From Nostoc sp. CMAA1605 (GTDB lineage Bacteria > Cyanobacteriota > Cyanobacteriia > Cyanobacteriales > Nostocaceae): a DNA stretch of 64,000 nt. The notes under the pieces were generated by a model that was given only the letters and a program-made list of their open reading frames with translations, searched no databases and was not told where the DNA came from. Position 1 is the first letter of the stretch; each line of letters begins with the position of its first letter. This document shows positions 35,904-43,965 of this stretch, in pieces. Location: assembly GCF_021596505.1 (NCBI RefSeq), contig NZ_PJIZ01000022.1, positions 24,510 to 88,509 of the forward strand, in the 5' to 3' direction. Both the position numbers and the translations under genes were made by a program.

Positions 35904-37277
35904 ATGCGTAGAGAATCTGAAAAATCTCAATCTGCTAATCTGCGAAAACCTTTAGCAGCACCACAACCTGGAGAAATCTGGGAAATCAGTCGCCACTTAC
36001 AATATTATGGTGAGTTTTCCCCCACTGCCGAAAATCAATTCTACTCTACCGCAGCTCAAAGCTTTTTACGGGGGGAAACTCCACCTCGTTACGTCATGAT
36101 TATCACAGAACCGGAAGCAGAGATTGTTTCTGTCATGGTATTGTCTACCGAAACTAATTTTATTTCTGATATTAATTTATTAATTCCTGCTCAGATTTCT
36201 GGTTCAGCACAAGATTTATTAGCAGAAACTTGGCACGTACAACCGATGTTAGTTAGTAATTTATTACAGCCAGTTGGTCAAAGGTTATCAAGGAAGATTT
36301 ACGATGTTTTACTAACAGTAGGAGACTACTATCATGGTTTAGTTGATCAACAACTAGAAAATCATCATATTGAAAAATTAGGTTTAAAATTAAACGCTAC
36401 AACATCTTTAGACATCAATAAAATCACTCTATTTCATCAACAAGAACAAGACTGGAGTGACGTTCTAACAATATCCGTAGCAGCTTATCATACCTATATT
36501 AAAACTGTAAACTTTACTGATAAAATTCTGCAAGAGCAAATAGATATAGAGCAAGAATTAGCAGAATTTGAGTCCACTGAACATAAATTCATCACTTCAC
36601 TAGCGACAGCCTTAAATAAAACCCATACTATTCTCAGTCGCTGGACACAAAATATTTTTGAACCCGAATGGCAAAACTCTTCTCAACTACCAAAATTCGC
36701 AGTTGCTACCCGCAGTGCTAGGGAATTACAACACTCTCCCCTCAACCCTGATGAAATTACGGCAATTATTCAGCAATTATCATCTACAAATGACGAAAAA
36801 CAACGCCAGCGAGCAGCTAAAGATTTAGGAGAGGTTGCTGTTGGTAATAGTGATGCAATTCAAGCCTTGGTGAATTTGTTACGCAGCACAGCTGATGATG
36901 AAACATTATGGATAGCTGTAGAAAGTTTGCGAAAACTTGATCCAGCAAATCAGGCTGCTGGTATCAGACGAATTAAACTGATTGATTTAGGAATAGAGAT
37001 TGCAGGTAAAGATATAGCTTTAGCAGTGGCATTTTTACACAAGATTGATGGTGATGTTAGCGTACTTTTACAAATTTATCCCACAGGTAATCATAATTAT
37101 TTACCACCTGATTTAAAACTGATACTGCTGGATAATTCTGGTAATATATTGCGAGAAGTTATAGCTAGATGCACCGACATTTATATCCAACTCAAGTTTA
37201 GCTGTACAGTGGGAGAAGCATTTACTGTGCAAATAGCTTTAGGTGAGACGAATTTTAGCGAAGATTTTGTAATGTAA
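35904..37277 (+). CDS. Hypothetical protein with HEAT-like repeats, partner of the sigma factor gene
   Basis: A 457-residue soluble protein. The first 250 residues (GEIWEISRHLQYYGEFSPTA, ITEPEAEIVSVMVLSTETNF) resemble the DUF1822-type proteins often found after small sigma factor genes in cyanobacteria, although I am not certain of that assignment. Residues about 290-355 form HEAT/PBS-lyase-like helices (RQRAAKDLGEVAVGNSDAIQ, ALVNLLRSTADDETLWIAVE). The C-terminal 90 residues are beta-rich (VSVLLQIYPTGNHNYLPPDL). It has no signal peptide or transmembrane segment. Its position immediately after the sigma factor suggests an operon and possibly an anti-sigma or adaptor function, which is inference. 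Confidence 0.7.
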   Translation: MRRESEKSQSANLRKPLAAPQPGEIWEISRHLQYYGEFSPTAENQFYSTAAQSFLRGETPPRYVMIITEPEAEIVSVMVLSTETNFISDINLLIPAQISGSAQDLLAETWHVQPMLVSNLLQPVGQRLSRKIYDVLLTVGDYYHGLVDQQLENHHIEKLGLKLNATTSLDINKITLFHQQEQDWSDVLTISVAAYHTYIKTVNFTDKILQEQIDIEQELAEFESTEHKFITSLATALNKTHTILSRWTQNIFEPEWQNSSQLPKFAVATRSARELQHSPLNPDEITAIIQQLSSTNDEKQRQRAAKDLGEVAVGNSDAIQALVNLLRSTADDETLWIAVESLRKLDPANQAAGIRRIKLIDLGIEIAGKDIALAVAFLHKIDGDVSVLLQIYPTGNHNYLPPDLKLILLDNSGNILREVIARCTDIYIQLKFSCTVGEAFTVQIALGETNFSEDFVM

Positions 37278-37366
37278 TTCCACCAAAATATGTAGCTTAT
37301 CGGATAATACAGTTCCGTTAAGATTTCGGGCGTATTACGCAAACTTGAAAGTTGTAGCTCTTATAG

Positions 37367-37522
37367 ACGGGCGATCGCTTCATCTACAATCAAGCTAAGG
37401 GTGAACTGTTCTTTGATGCCGATGGTAACGGTGCGACTGCACAAGTGCAAATTGGTCTATTCTCTAACCGTGCAGCTTTAACTGCTGATAGTTTTGTATT
37501 GTTCGGAAATGTAGAAGTTTAA
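37367..37522 (+). pseudogene. C-terminal remnant of a hemolysin-type calcium-binding protein
   Basis: The open frame after a TAG at 37364 encodes GDRFIYNQAKGELFFDADGN, continues through AQVQIGLFSN and ends LTADSFVLFGNVEV at a TAA. This is the characteristic C-terminus of large RTX/Calx-beta proteins of cyanobacteria (D-x-F-x-Y-N-x-x-x-G-x-L-x-F-D-x-D-G). No start codon or upstream repeats remain, so it is the 3' scrap of a deleted gene. Confidence 0.75.
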
Positions 37523-37557
37523 ATATCAATATCTTTGATTATGCGGTGATACCACAA

Positions 37558-40155
37558 TTATGTCATTGCTCCCCGCACTAATATCACCGTACTATCTACA
37601 CCAGAGGCGATCGCTTCTGGTATATTACCTTGGATAGCTTGTTGCAGTAAGCCTTCACGGGAAGCACCCAACACCACCACATCAAAGCCTTGATTTTCTA
37701 CTAATTCAATTACACCCTCAGCCACAGAATTAGCTTGTACAGGAGTTGCAATTACTGTACTCGCTAATTGACGGCGGCGCATCAATTGACGCAAAGCTTG
37801 TTCTATCACCGTCATATCTGGCTGAAATTCCAAGGGTTTAAACACCCGTGTTAAACAAATTTGGGGATGATCTCCCAAGGTGACTAAAGCCGGTAATAAT
37901 TTAATTGCTAATCTTGCATTCGGCCCCCCAGCCATCGGTACTAACCAACGATTAAAGGACTGGGGACTGGGGACTGGGGACTGGGGACTAGTACCTAGCT
38001 TAACTAGCACTACGTCACAGGTGGCTTGGCGAATGATGGTATCTACGACGTTACCAAAGATTCGTCCTGGGGTGGAGGTGTTACCTTTCCAGCCCATCAA
38101 AATTATGTCTATATGGCTTTCATTGATGGTTTCTAGAATAGCTTGGGCGGTGTCGTGGGCGACGCGAATTTGAGTATGTAGGGGAATGTGCCATTTTTTG
38201 GCTAAAACTTCCGCTTGTCTGAGAAGACGGCGACTTTTTGTAGTTCTGACTGGTGTTTCGGCGGGGGAACTGTGGCGAGATACTAAAATAACCTGGACGC
38301 ATTCTATTTCATAGTGGCGATCGCGGGCAATGGCGGCGGCCATTTCTAATAATGTTTCGGCGGTTTCAGGGTTAGCGACAGGGACTAATAACCTACCTCT
38401 GCCAACACTAGGCGATCGCGTTTGGTAAACTACATAGGAAGGTTCTGGTTGTGGCCCTGGAATTGCGTTTTTTCCGTTCAATTGATCTGCTTCGGCGCGG
38501 ATAATGTCTGCACGGGTAATAATCCCAATTAGTTTTTTCCCTTCTACCACAGGTAAACGACTGAGTTGATATCTATCTAGTAAATACAACACATTACTCA
38601 AGCTATGCACAGGTGTCACTGTCATGGGATTGGCGGTCATAATCTCTCGTAAAGCCGTATCCTTTTGTAAGTGGCGATGTTGAATTTTAGTTAAATCTGA
38701 TTGGGTGACAATTCCCACCAATTTACTATTCTCCACTACCGGAAAACCGCGATGATGGGAAGTAGAAAAGGCTTGGGTGACTTCTTCTAAAGTCATGTCT
38801 GCATCTAGGGTTTCTACCCGTTGTTGCATCACATCTTTAGCGGTTAACTGATTTAAAATACCTTCGACAGAAACTTTTTTAGTTAAGGTAATACCATTTA
38901 ATTGCAAAAGCTTTTCATACAGCGAACCAGGAAATACTTTATCAGCTACTAAATAAGCCGTGACTACCACAATCATTAAAGGTAGCACTAAATTAAAATC
39001 CGTGGTCATCTCAAAGACAATCACAATAGCGGTGATGGGGACTTTAGAAACCGCACTAAAAAATCCCCCCATCCCAGCTAAAGCATAGGTAATGGGAGAA
39101 GCTTGATCAACAAATTGGAAGCTCAACACCCCTACCATGTGACCCAAAACTGAACCTAAAATCAAACTTGGTGCAAATAATCCTCCCGGCGCGCCCGAAC
39201 CAAAGGCAATTAAGGTGAGAATGAACTGAGAGATAAAAGCGATCGCGGCTATGGTAGGCTGTAATTCACCAGTAATAATATATTCTCGTAATCCCGTATT
39301 ATCTCGAAAAGAAGCCGGCAATAAAGAAACAATAATTCCCGAAATTAAGCCAGCTAAAGCCATCCTCAAGGGTAAGCTGATATGCAAGCGGCGATATAAT
39401 TTTATACTTAAAATTAAGCCTTGATTAAATAATGCCCCCAGTATCCCTGCTAAAACACCCAACAACAAAAAAAAGGGAATTTCTGTAAAATAAAATCTAC
39501 TGGAATAGTGCATTAATTCAATACTTAAATCCAGACTACCACCGCCCAACAACCGCGACATCACCCCACCAATAAACGCCGCGATAATTGCAGTTCCTAA
39601 AGTTAAGCCTGATAAATCTTGCAGTAATTCCTCAATAATAAATAGTACCCCAGCGATGGGAGCATTAAACGCCGCAGCCAAACCAGCCCCTGCACCAGCC
39701 GCAATCATTTGTCGCCGATGATCTGGCGAAGTCGGAACTAGATGACTCATCCCCGCCGCTAAACCAGCACCCACTTGCACCGTCGGCCCTTGTCTTCCTA
39801 GAGTCATCCCCGAACCTAAAACAATAATGGCAGTGAACAGCTTAATTAAAGCTACCCGCCAAGATAATTTCGTCGGGACATTAGCCAAAGTCGCCTTAAC
39901 TTGAGGGATACCACTACCCGCCGCCTGTGGTGCTAACCTTTCTACCAGCCAGCCAGCTAAAAACCCAAAACTCACCCCAACCAAAGGTAAAGCCACCCAC
40001 GCCGGTAAAATATGAGAACTCTGAACCCGCAATGCACCCAACGAACCCGAACCCACCTTTAAAATGACCGCAGAGAAAGCAGCCACCACCCCGATAATAC
40101 AAGCTTCTGCGATCGCTAACCCTTTTCTTGGCTGCAACCACCTACGAAAGTCCAT
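37558..40155 (-). CDS. ClC chloride channel fused to CBS and two Usp domains
   Basis: An 865-residue protein. The ClC domain (about 10-430) has AAGSGIPQVKATL, VLGSGMTLGRQGPTVQVGAG, FNAPIAGVLFIIEELL and GAPGGLFAPSLILGSVLG. The gating glutamate of GREGP is Gln here (GRQGP), while the inner proton glutamate (IIEE) is kept. A CBS pair follows (about 440-560; AKDVMQQRVETLDADMTLEE, MTANPMTVTPVHSLSNVLYL), then two universal-stress-protein-like domains (about 590-725 and 740-865; RLLVPVANPETAETLLEMAA, DVVVLGASREGLLQQAIQGN). The linker between the Usp domains, [11 protein letters not shown], is translated from a GGGGACT heptamer repeat (37957-37989). Gln at the gate predicts an uncoupled anion pathway. 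Confidence 0.92.
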   Translation of the reverse strand: MDFRRWLQPRKGLAIAEACIIGVVAAFSAVILKVGSGSLGALRVQSSHILPAWVALPLVGVSFGFLAGWLVERLAPQAAGSGIPQVKATLANVPTKLSWRVALIKLFTAIIVLGSGMTLGRQGPTVQVGAGLAAGMSHLVPTSPDHRRQMIAAGAGAGLAAAFNAPIAGVLFIIEELLQDLSGLTLGTAIIAAFIGGVMSRLLGGGSLDLSIELMHYSSRFYFTEIPFFLLLGVLAGILGALFNQGLILSIKLYRRLHISLPLRMALAGLISGIIVSLLPASFRDNTGLREYIITGELQPTIAAIAFISQFILTLIAFGSGAPGGLFAPSLILGSVLGHMVGVLSFQFVDQASPITYALAGMGGFFSAVSKVPITAIVIVFEMTTDFNLVLPLMIVVVTAYLVADKVFPGSLYEKLLQLNGITLTKKVSVEGILNQLTAKDVMQQRVETLDADMTLEEVTQAFSTSHHRGFPVVENSKLVGIVTQSDLTKIQHRHLQKDTALREIMTANPMTVTPVHSLSNVLYLLDRYQLSRLPVVEGKKLIGIITRADIIRAEADQLNGKNAIPGPQPEPSYVVYQTRSPSVGRGRLLVPVANPETAETLLEMAAAIARDRHYEIECVQVILVSRHSSPAETPVRTTKSRRLLRQAEVLAKKWHIPLHTQIRVAHDTAQAILETINESHIDIILMGWKGNTSTPGRIFGNVVDTIIRQATCDVVLVKLGTSPQSPVPSPQSFNRWLVPMAGGPNARLAIKLLPALVTLGDHPQICLTRVFKPLEFQPDMTVIEQALRQLMRRRQLASTVIATPVQANSVAEGVIELVENQGFDVVVLGASREGLLQQAIQGNIPEAIASGVDSTVILVRGAMT

Positions 40156-40159
40156 AAGT

Positions 40160-40277
40160 TAGTTGTTAGTTATTAGTCATTAGTCATTAGTCATTAGTCA
40201 ACAGTCATTACTCATTACTCATTACTTATTACTCATTACTTATTACTCAGCACTCAGCACTCAGCACTCATCACTCA
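40160..40277. repeat. Mixed heptamer arrays (TTAGTCA, TTACTCA, GCACTCA)
   Basis: About fifteen heptamers of three related types fill the gap between the 5' end of the ClC-Usp gene and the 3' end of the TldE gene. Both genes are on the minus strand, so the ClC-Usp promoter must be in or near the array. Confidence 0.85.
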
Positions 40278-41585
40278 CTAATTCCTCCCCGTTGTCGATA
40301 GTCCTTCCACTATCAAAGATGGAGTGTAACAAGAGCCATTCCAATCAGTATCACTACCTAATTCTATTTGTTTGAGGGCAGTATAGATATTACCTGCTAC
40401 CATCGTATCTTTTATGCGTCCGATAACTTCTCCTTTGCGGACGCGATAACCTAATTCAATGTTGATGGAGAAGTCGCCGGAAATACCGCCGCCGCCACCT
40501 AACATTTGATCCACTATTAAACCGTCATCAATATTTTGAATTAACTCTTGTAATGATGCTGTACCTGGTTTGATTAAAAAATTAAATAATCCAGGGGTGG
40601 GATAACTACTTAAGCTGGGACGGACGGCGTTACCAGTTGTACCAGTACCTAGTTTCTTTCCAGTGGTGCGATCGCAATAATAATTTTGTAAGATGCCATT
40701 TTCGACGAATACTAAAGGACTGGTGGGTGTACCTTCATCATCAAAAGGACAGCTATAAGGGCCTGCTGAGGGGTCTTGATATAAAGTCAGGCTAGAAGCA
40801 ATGATTTGTTGACCAATACGTTCTGCCCAAGGCGAGGCTGATTCTAGCACTCGTTTACCATTTAACGCCGCTTGGGCAGTTCCCCATAACATATCCGCCG
40901 CTTTCGATGTGAACAACACCGGAACACGTCTATGAGGAGACGAAACATTTTTCTTCGCCCATGTCAATCTTTGTAAAATTTGCTGGGCTAATTTTTGCGG
41001 TTCTAAAATGTCGCGCTGGGTTTGACCATCGGAAACACTTAAAAAATCATCCCCTCTCACCCATTCAGCCGACATATAGCAACTTAGAGTAGTATCAGTA
41101 TAATATGCGTCTAAACCTCTACTGTTGACAATTCTTGTTACTTCTAAATCACATTCCCAGTCACTATTACAGACCACATCTGGATAAGCATCACGGATGA
41201 TGGCGATCGCTTCTTTTCCCCAACCCACTAAAACTTCTACAGGTACAGATGTTCCTAAATTGGGATAAACACCCTGAGAATCGCTGACTAACTCCAAGAC
41301 TTCTGGCTGGTTCAGTTTGCTTAAAGCGATCGCCCTTTCTACCATTGCTTGTGGTTCCACAGAACCGTAAGCCACCGTGAGTCCTGGCCGGCCATTGCGC
41401 CATAATCGCAGTGCCGTACCTTCAGATTGACTGGTTTCTAGTTGTTTGAGTCGGTTAGCCTCAAAAAAAACCGGACGAGATAGCGATCGCGACTGATACA
41501 CCTCAGCTGCTTCTGCGCCCGATTTGATAGCTAACTCCAGTAGCCGTTCTGCTAGTGTATCCTGTAACAAGTTTTCAGAACCCAT
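40278..41585 (-). CDS. TldD/PmbA family protein, TldE (PmbA) type
   Basis: The product is 435 residues from the ATG at 41585. A longer frame to 41630 adds a non-conserved leader. Family features are AAEVYQSRSLSRPVFFEANR, ESASPWAERIGQQIIASSLT, LYQDPSAGPYSCPFDDEGTP, and the glycine-rich QMLGGGGGISGDFSINIELG. The HExxxH metal site of TldD is absent, so this is the non-catalytic TldE partner of the TldD-TldE metalloprotease that processes peptides and modified toxins. The tldD gene is not in the window, so the pair is split. Confidence 0.88.
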   Translation of the reverse strand: MGSENLLQDTLAERLLELAIKSGAEAAEVYQSRSLSRPVFFEANRLKQLETSQSEGTALRLWRNGRPGLTVAYGSVEPQAMVERAIALSKLNQPEVLELVSDSQGVYPNLGTSVPVEVLVGWGKEAIAIIRDAYPDVVCNSDWECDLEVTRIVNSRGLDAYYTDTTLSCYMSAEWVRGDDFLSVSDGQTQRDILEPQKLAQQILQRLTWAKKNVSSPHRRVPVLFTSKAADMLWGTAQAALNGKRVLESASPWAERIGQQIIASSLTLYQDPSAGPYSCPFDDEGTPTSPLVFVENGILQNYYCDRTTGKKLGTGTTGNAVRPSLSSYPTPGLFNFLIKPGTASLQELIQNIDDGLIVDQMLGGGGGISGDFSINIELGYRVRKGEVIGRIKDTMVAGNIYTALKQIELGSDTDWNGSCYTPSLIVEGLSTTGRN

Positions 41586-41749
41586 GACTCTCGGTAAATG
41601 ATGGATTTTGGATTTTGAACCGCCACTCAACGCAGATCATTATCCCAAATCATTAGCAATTATCCGCGTAAATTAGCATTTGATAAATTCGCAATGCAGA
41701 CGGACGCAGATAATTATCCCAAATGATCGGTATCTCTTTGCATTTATTA

Positions 41750-41876
41750 GGATTGGGGATTGGGGACTGGGGACTGGGAATCGGGAATTGGGAATTGGGA
41801 ATCGGTAAATACAGTCACAAGAAAGATGAGAACAGATTTAACCCCAATGCCCCATGCCCAATGCCCCATGCCCCAT
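41750..41876. repeat. GGGGATT/GGGAATC heptamers and ATGCCCC run
   Basis: TTGGGGATTGGGGACTGGGG and related copies at 41750-41806, and CCCCATGCCCAATGCCCCATG copies at 41842-41876, flank the 3' end of the Tab2-like gene. Upstream of the first, 41586-41749 holds two short copies of an AATTATCC-containing repeat. Confidence 0.75.
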
Positions 41877-42740
41877 TTAAGGCAAACCAATCTCCTGTAA
41901 CAGCCAAAATCCTGCGAAAGCTTCCGCTTGCGGATCAGATTGTACGCCTAGAAAATGTACACCATTGGCTTTTTGCTTGGCAGTTTCAAAACCCTTTGCT
42001 TCCGCTAGGGTGGTGGAATTTTTGATATTGGCTAAAATCCAACTTTCTGTAGAACCAGTTTCTAAAACTAACCTCGTGCCTTGTTTCTCATCAATTCGCA
42101 AAAATGCCAACTCCAAACCAGACATCCAACCAGCTAAAGGTAAAGCTCTGGGTGAGAAAATCAAAATACCAGGGATGCGGGTTTCGGGGGCTAATTGTGC
42201 CAAATCTAGGGGAAAAGCTTCACTAAAGCCGATTTCCCACTCTGGCATTTCCGCCAACTCCCCAGCCGATAAGGAGACAAATATCCATTGTTGTCCTTCT
42301 AGTGCATCAGGCAATCTCTGGGGTAAAGGACTATCTAACCTAACTGAAGGATTTGTCCCCCCTTGATAGCCGACTTCTTGGGGATAAACCTCAGTCATAC
42401 GCTCTTGCAGCCATTGGTTAAGTACCAAAGTCTTGCGGCTAGGTAGGGAAGGAATTCCCAAATCTTCGCAAGCTTTCGTAATCATATTGTTCATTTGGCG
42501 GCGGAAAAAGCGAATTTTGATTGGTGCTTCCCCAGCTTTATCGATAGCTTCCTGTAATGCTGTCCTTAACCAGACTGAGTTTACCTGTGTACTAGGACAA
42601 TACTTTGCATAACGGAATAGAGAATCTAAGTTTGTGCGAATATCTAAAGGACTTTCACAGACTAAGACTTCCCAAATTTTTTTCTGATTTTCGTCCAAAA
42701 TCGGACGGGAGTAAAAATCTATTTCCCAAATACTGCCCAT
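41877..42740 (-). CDS. Tab2/Atab2-family RNA-binding protein
   Basis: A 287-residue protein with the family start IWEIDFYSRPILDENQKKIW and conserved blocks KIRFFRRQMNNMITKACEDL, QWIFVSLSAGELAEMPEWEI-like, ALPLAGWMSGLELAFLR and the C-terminal GFWLLQEIGLP. In Chlamydomonas and Arabidopsis, Tab2/ATAB2 binds the psaB leader RNA and promotes photosystem assembly and translation. Cyanobacterial homologues are single-copy and thought to act similarly. The gene is monocistronic, and the start at 42740 agrees with the family. Confidence 0.92.
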   Translation of the reverse strand: MGSIWEIDFYSRPILDENQKKIWEVLVCESPLDIRTNLDSLFRYAKYCPSTQVNSVWLRTALQEAIDKAGEAPIKIRFFRRQMNNMITKACEDLGIPSLPSRKTLVLNQWLQERMTEVYPQEVGYQGGTNPSVRLDSPLPQRLPDALEGQQWIFVSLSAGELAEMPEWEIGFSEAFPLDLAQLAPETRIPGILIFSPRALPLAGWMSGLELAFLRIDEKQGTRLVLETGSTESWILANIKNSTTLAEAKGFETAKQKANGVHFLGVQSDPQAEAFAGFWLLQEIGLP

Positions 42741-42799
42741 GTTTTGCCGTAAAAATCTGGCGAGTTTATATTTTGCTTATATTCTCACTCTACCAAGGA

Positions 42800-42983
42800 T
42801 GGTCAATAGTTATTAGTCAATAGTCAATAGTTATTAGTCAATAGTCATTAGTCATTAGTCATTAGTCAGCATTGGCTAAACGCCCCTCTACCGCTAACAG
42901 CACTCATTACTCATTACTCATTACTTCCTATGCCCAATGCCCAATGCCCAATGCCCAATGCCCCATGCCCAATGCCCCATGCC
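42800..42983. repeat. TAGTCAA, TTACTCA and ATGCCCA heptamer arrays with a repeated GTTAGCGG element
   Basis: Nine TTAGTCA/ATAGTCA copies, then GCTAAACGCCCCTCTACCGC (42881-42900; an inverted relative of the element near 30040), then TTACTCA copies and about eleven CAATGCC/CCATGCC copies up to the DUF6464 stop codon. Confidence 0.85.
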
Positions 42984-42984
42984 C

Positions 42985-43296
42985 TTAATCCCTCGCCTCA
43001 TAATACCTACACCCTTTACAGGGGCCGTGGGGGTTGACTGCACAACGGAGATAACCGCAACGGGCATTAAATTTACAACTAATGTCACCAATGAGAAAGC
43101 CTACCCCTTCTAGGTAATAGCGATCGCCTTCTACTGGTCTAAGACTTTGTTGTATCCTAGCTCTAGAAGCATTAATAGCGGCTTGGCGCAACCGTAAACG
43201 TATTCGCCAATGGGTTTTACGAATTACCCATAGCGAAAACAGGGAAGGGAACAAACCAATAGTAATTAGTAAAAGTGTCCTAAAAACTTCTCTCAT
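42985..43296 (-). CDS. DUF6464-like membrane protein with cysteine cluster
   Basis: A 103-residue protein with one N-terminal transmembrane helix (LLLITIGLFPSLFSLWVI), a basic region (RKTHWRIRLRLRQAAINASR) and a C-terminal segment with six cysteines: CKFNARCGYLRCAVNPHGPC followed by KGCRYYEARD. The cysteines may bind metal or form disulphides. It matches my memory of the cyanobacterial DUF6464 family, without an assigned function. The orientation predicts a cytoplasmic C-terminus, judged from the positive charges after the helix. Confidence 0.75.
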   Translation of the reverse strand: MREVFRTLLLITIGLFPSLFSLWVIRKTHWRIRLRLRQAAINASRARIQQSLRPVEGDRYYLEGVGFLIGDISCKFNARCGYLRCAVNPHGPCKGCRYYEARD

Positions 43297-43416
43297 CCTC
43301 TTAAGATACGTCGAGCGATTTGCTATTTGCTTCCTCCGTCAAATTATAAAGGATATGCTGAAAACCCTGTGGCTTTATTCCCAATCCCCAGTCCCCAATC
43401 CCCAATCCCCAATCCC

Positions 43417-43884
43417 CTATCTCCTCCGACGCTGCTTGCCTAATTTTTTCCTATGGGCGCGTTGACGCAGCTGTTGTGCGAGGAGTGCGGCTTCTCTTTC
43501 GGCTTTAAATAAATCAATTTTTCTGGTTGTGAGCAGAAAGGAATAATCTGGCTTTTGTCTTACCCAGGGAATACTTACAGATGAATACTGGCAAATACTT
43601 TGATATGACTGCTGACTATTTGCTGTCGAATAACTGATTTGACTATTGATTTGACTGTTGATATTGCTAGCGATCGCTTTCAATTCTAATATCTTGGCTT
43701 CTAATTCTGCTGCTATTTGATTAATGTTCTGTACCAGTGTATTTAATCTTTCCCATGTGCTGATTGTGTCTTGTGGTGGCTGTAATGGCACTATGGCAGT
43801 ATTTAAGTTTGCTGGTAATAGTGCTAATGGTAGTGAAATAGGCTGTTTGTTGCTGGCTACAATTTTTTTCATTGTTGTTCGCAA
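43417..43884 (-). CDS. Hypothetical protein with coiled coil and basic C-terminus
   Basis: The product is 155 residues, or 151 from the alternative Met (43872, MKKIVASNKQP). There is a heptad-patterned helix at about 45-75 (LNTLVQNINQIAAELEAKIL, ELKAIASNI), a Ser/Gln/Tyr-rich linker, and a second helical segment rich in Arg and Lys that ends KKLGKQRRRR. It has no signal peptide or transmembrane segment. The basic tail suggests nucleic-acid or ribosome contact. I do not recognise a family. Confidence 0.6.
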   Translation of the reverse strand: MRTTMKKIVASNKQPISLPLALLPANLNTAIVPLQPPQDTISTWERLNTLVQNINQIAAELEAKILELKAIASNINSQINSQISYSTANSQQSYQSICQYSSVSIPWVRQKPDYSFLLTTRKIDLFKAEREAALLAQQLRQRAHRKKLGKQRRRR

Positions 43885-43965
43885 TGTTACTAAGCTTTTT
43901 AGGCATTTTAACAGTTTTTAGTACATTTGTACTAAAACATGAAAATACAGTAGCCAAACAAATTA

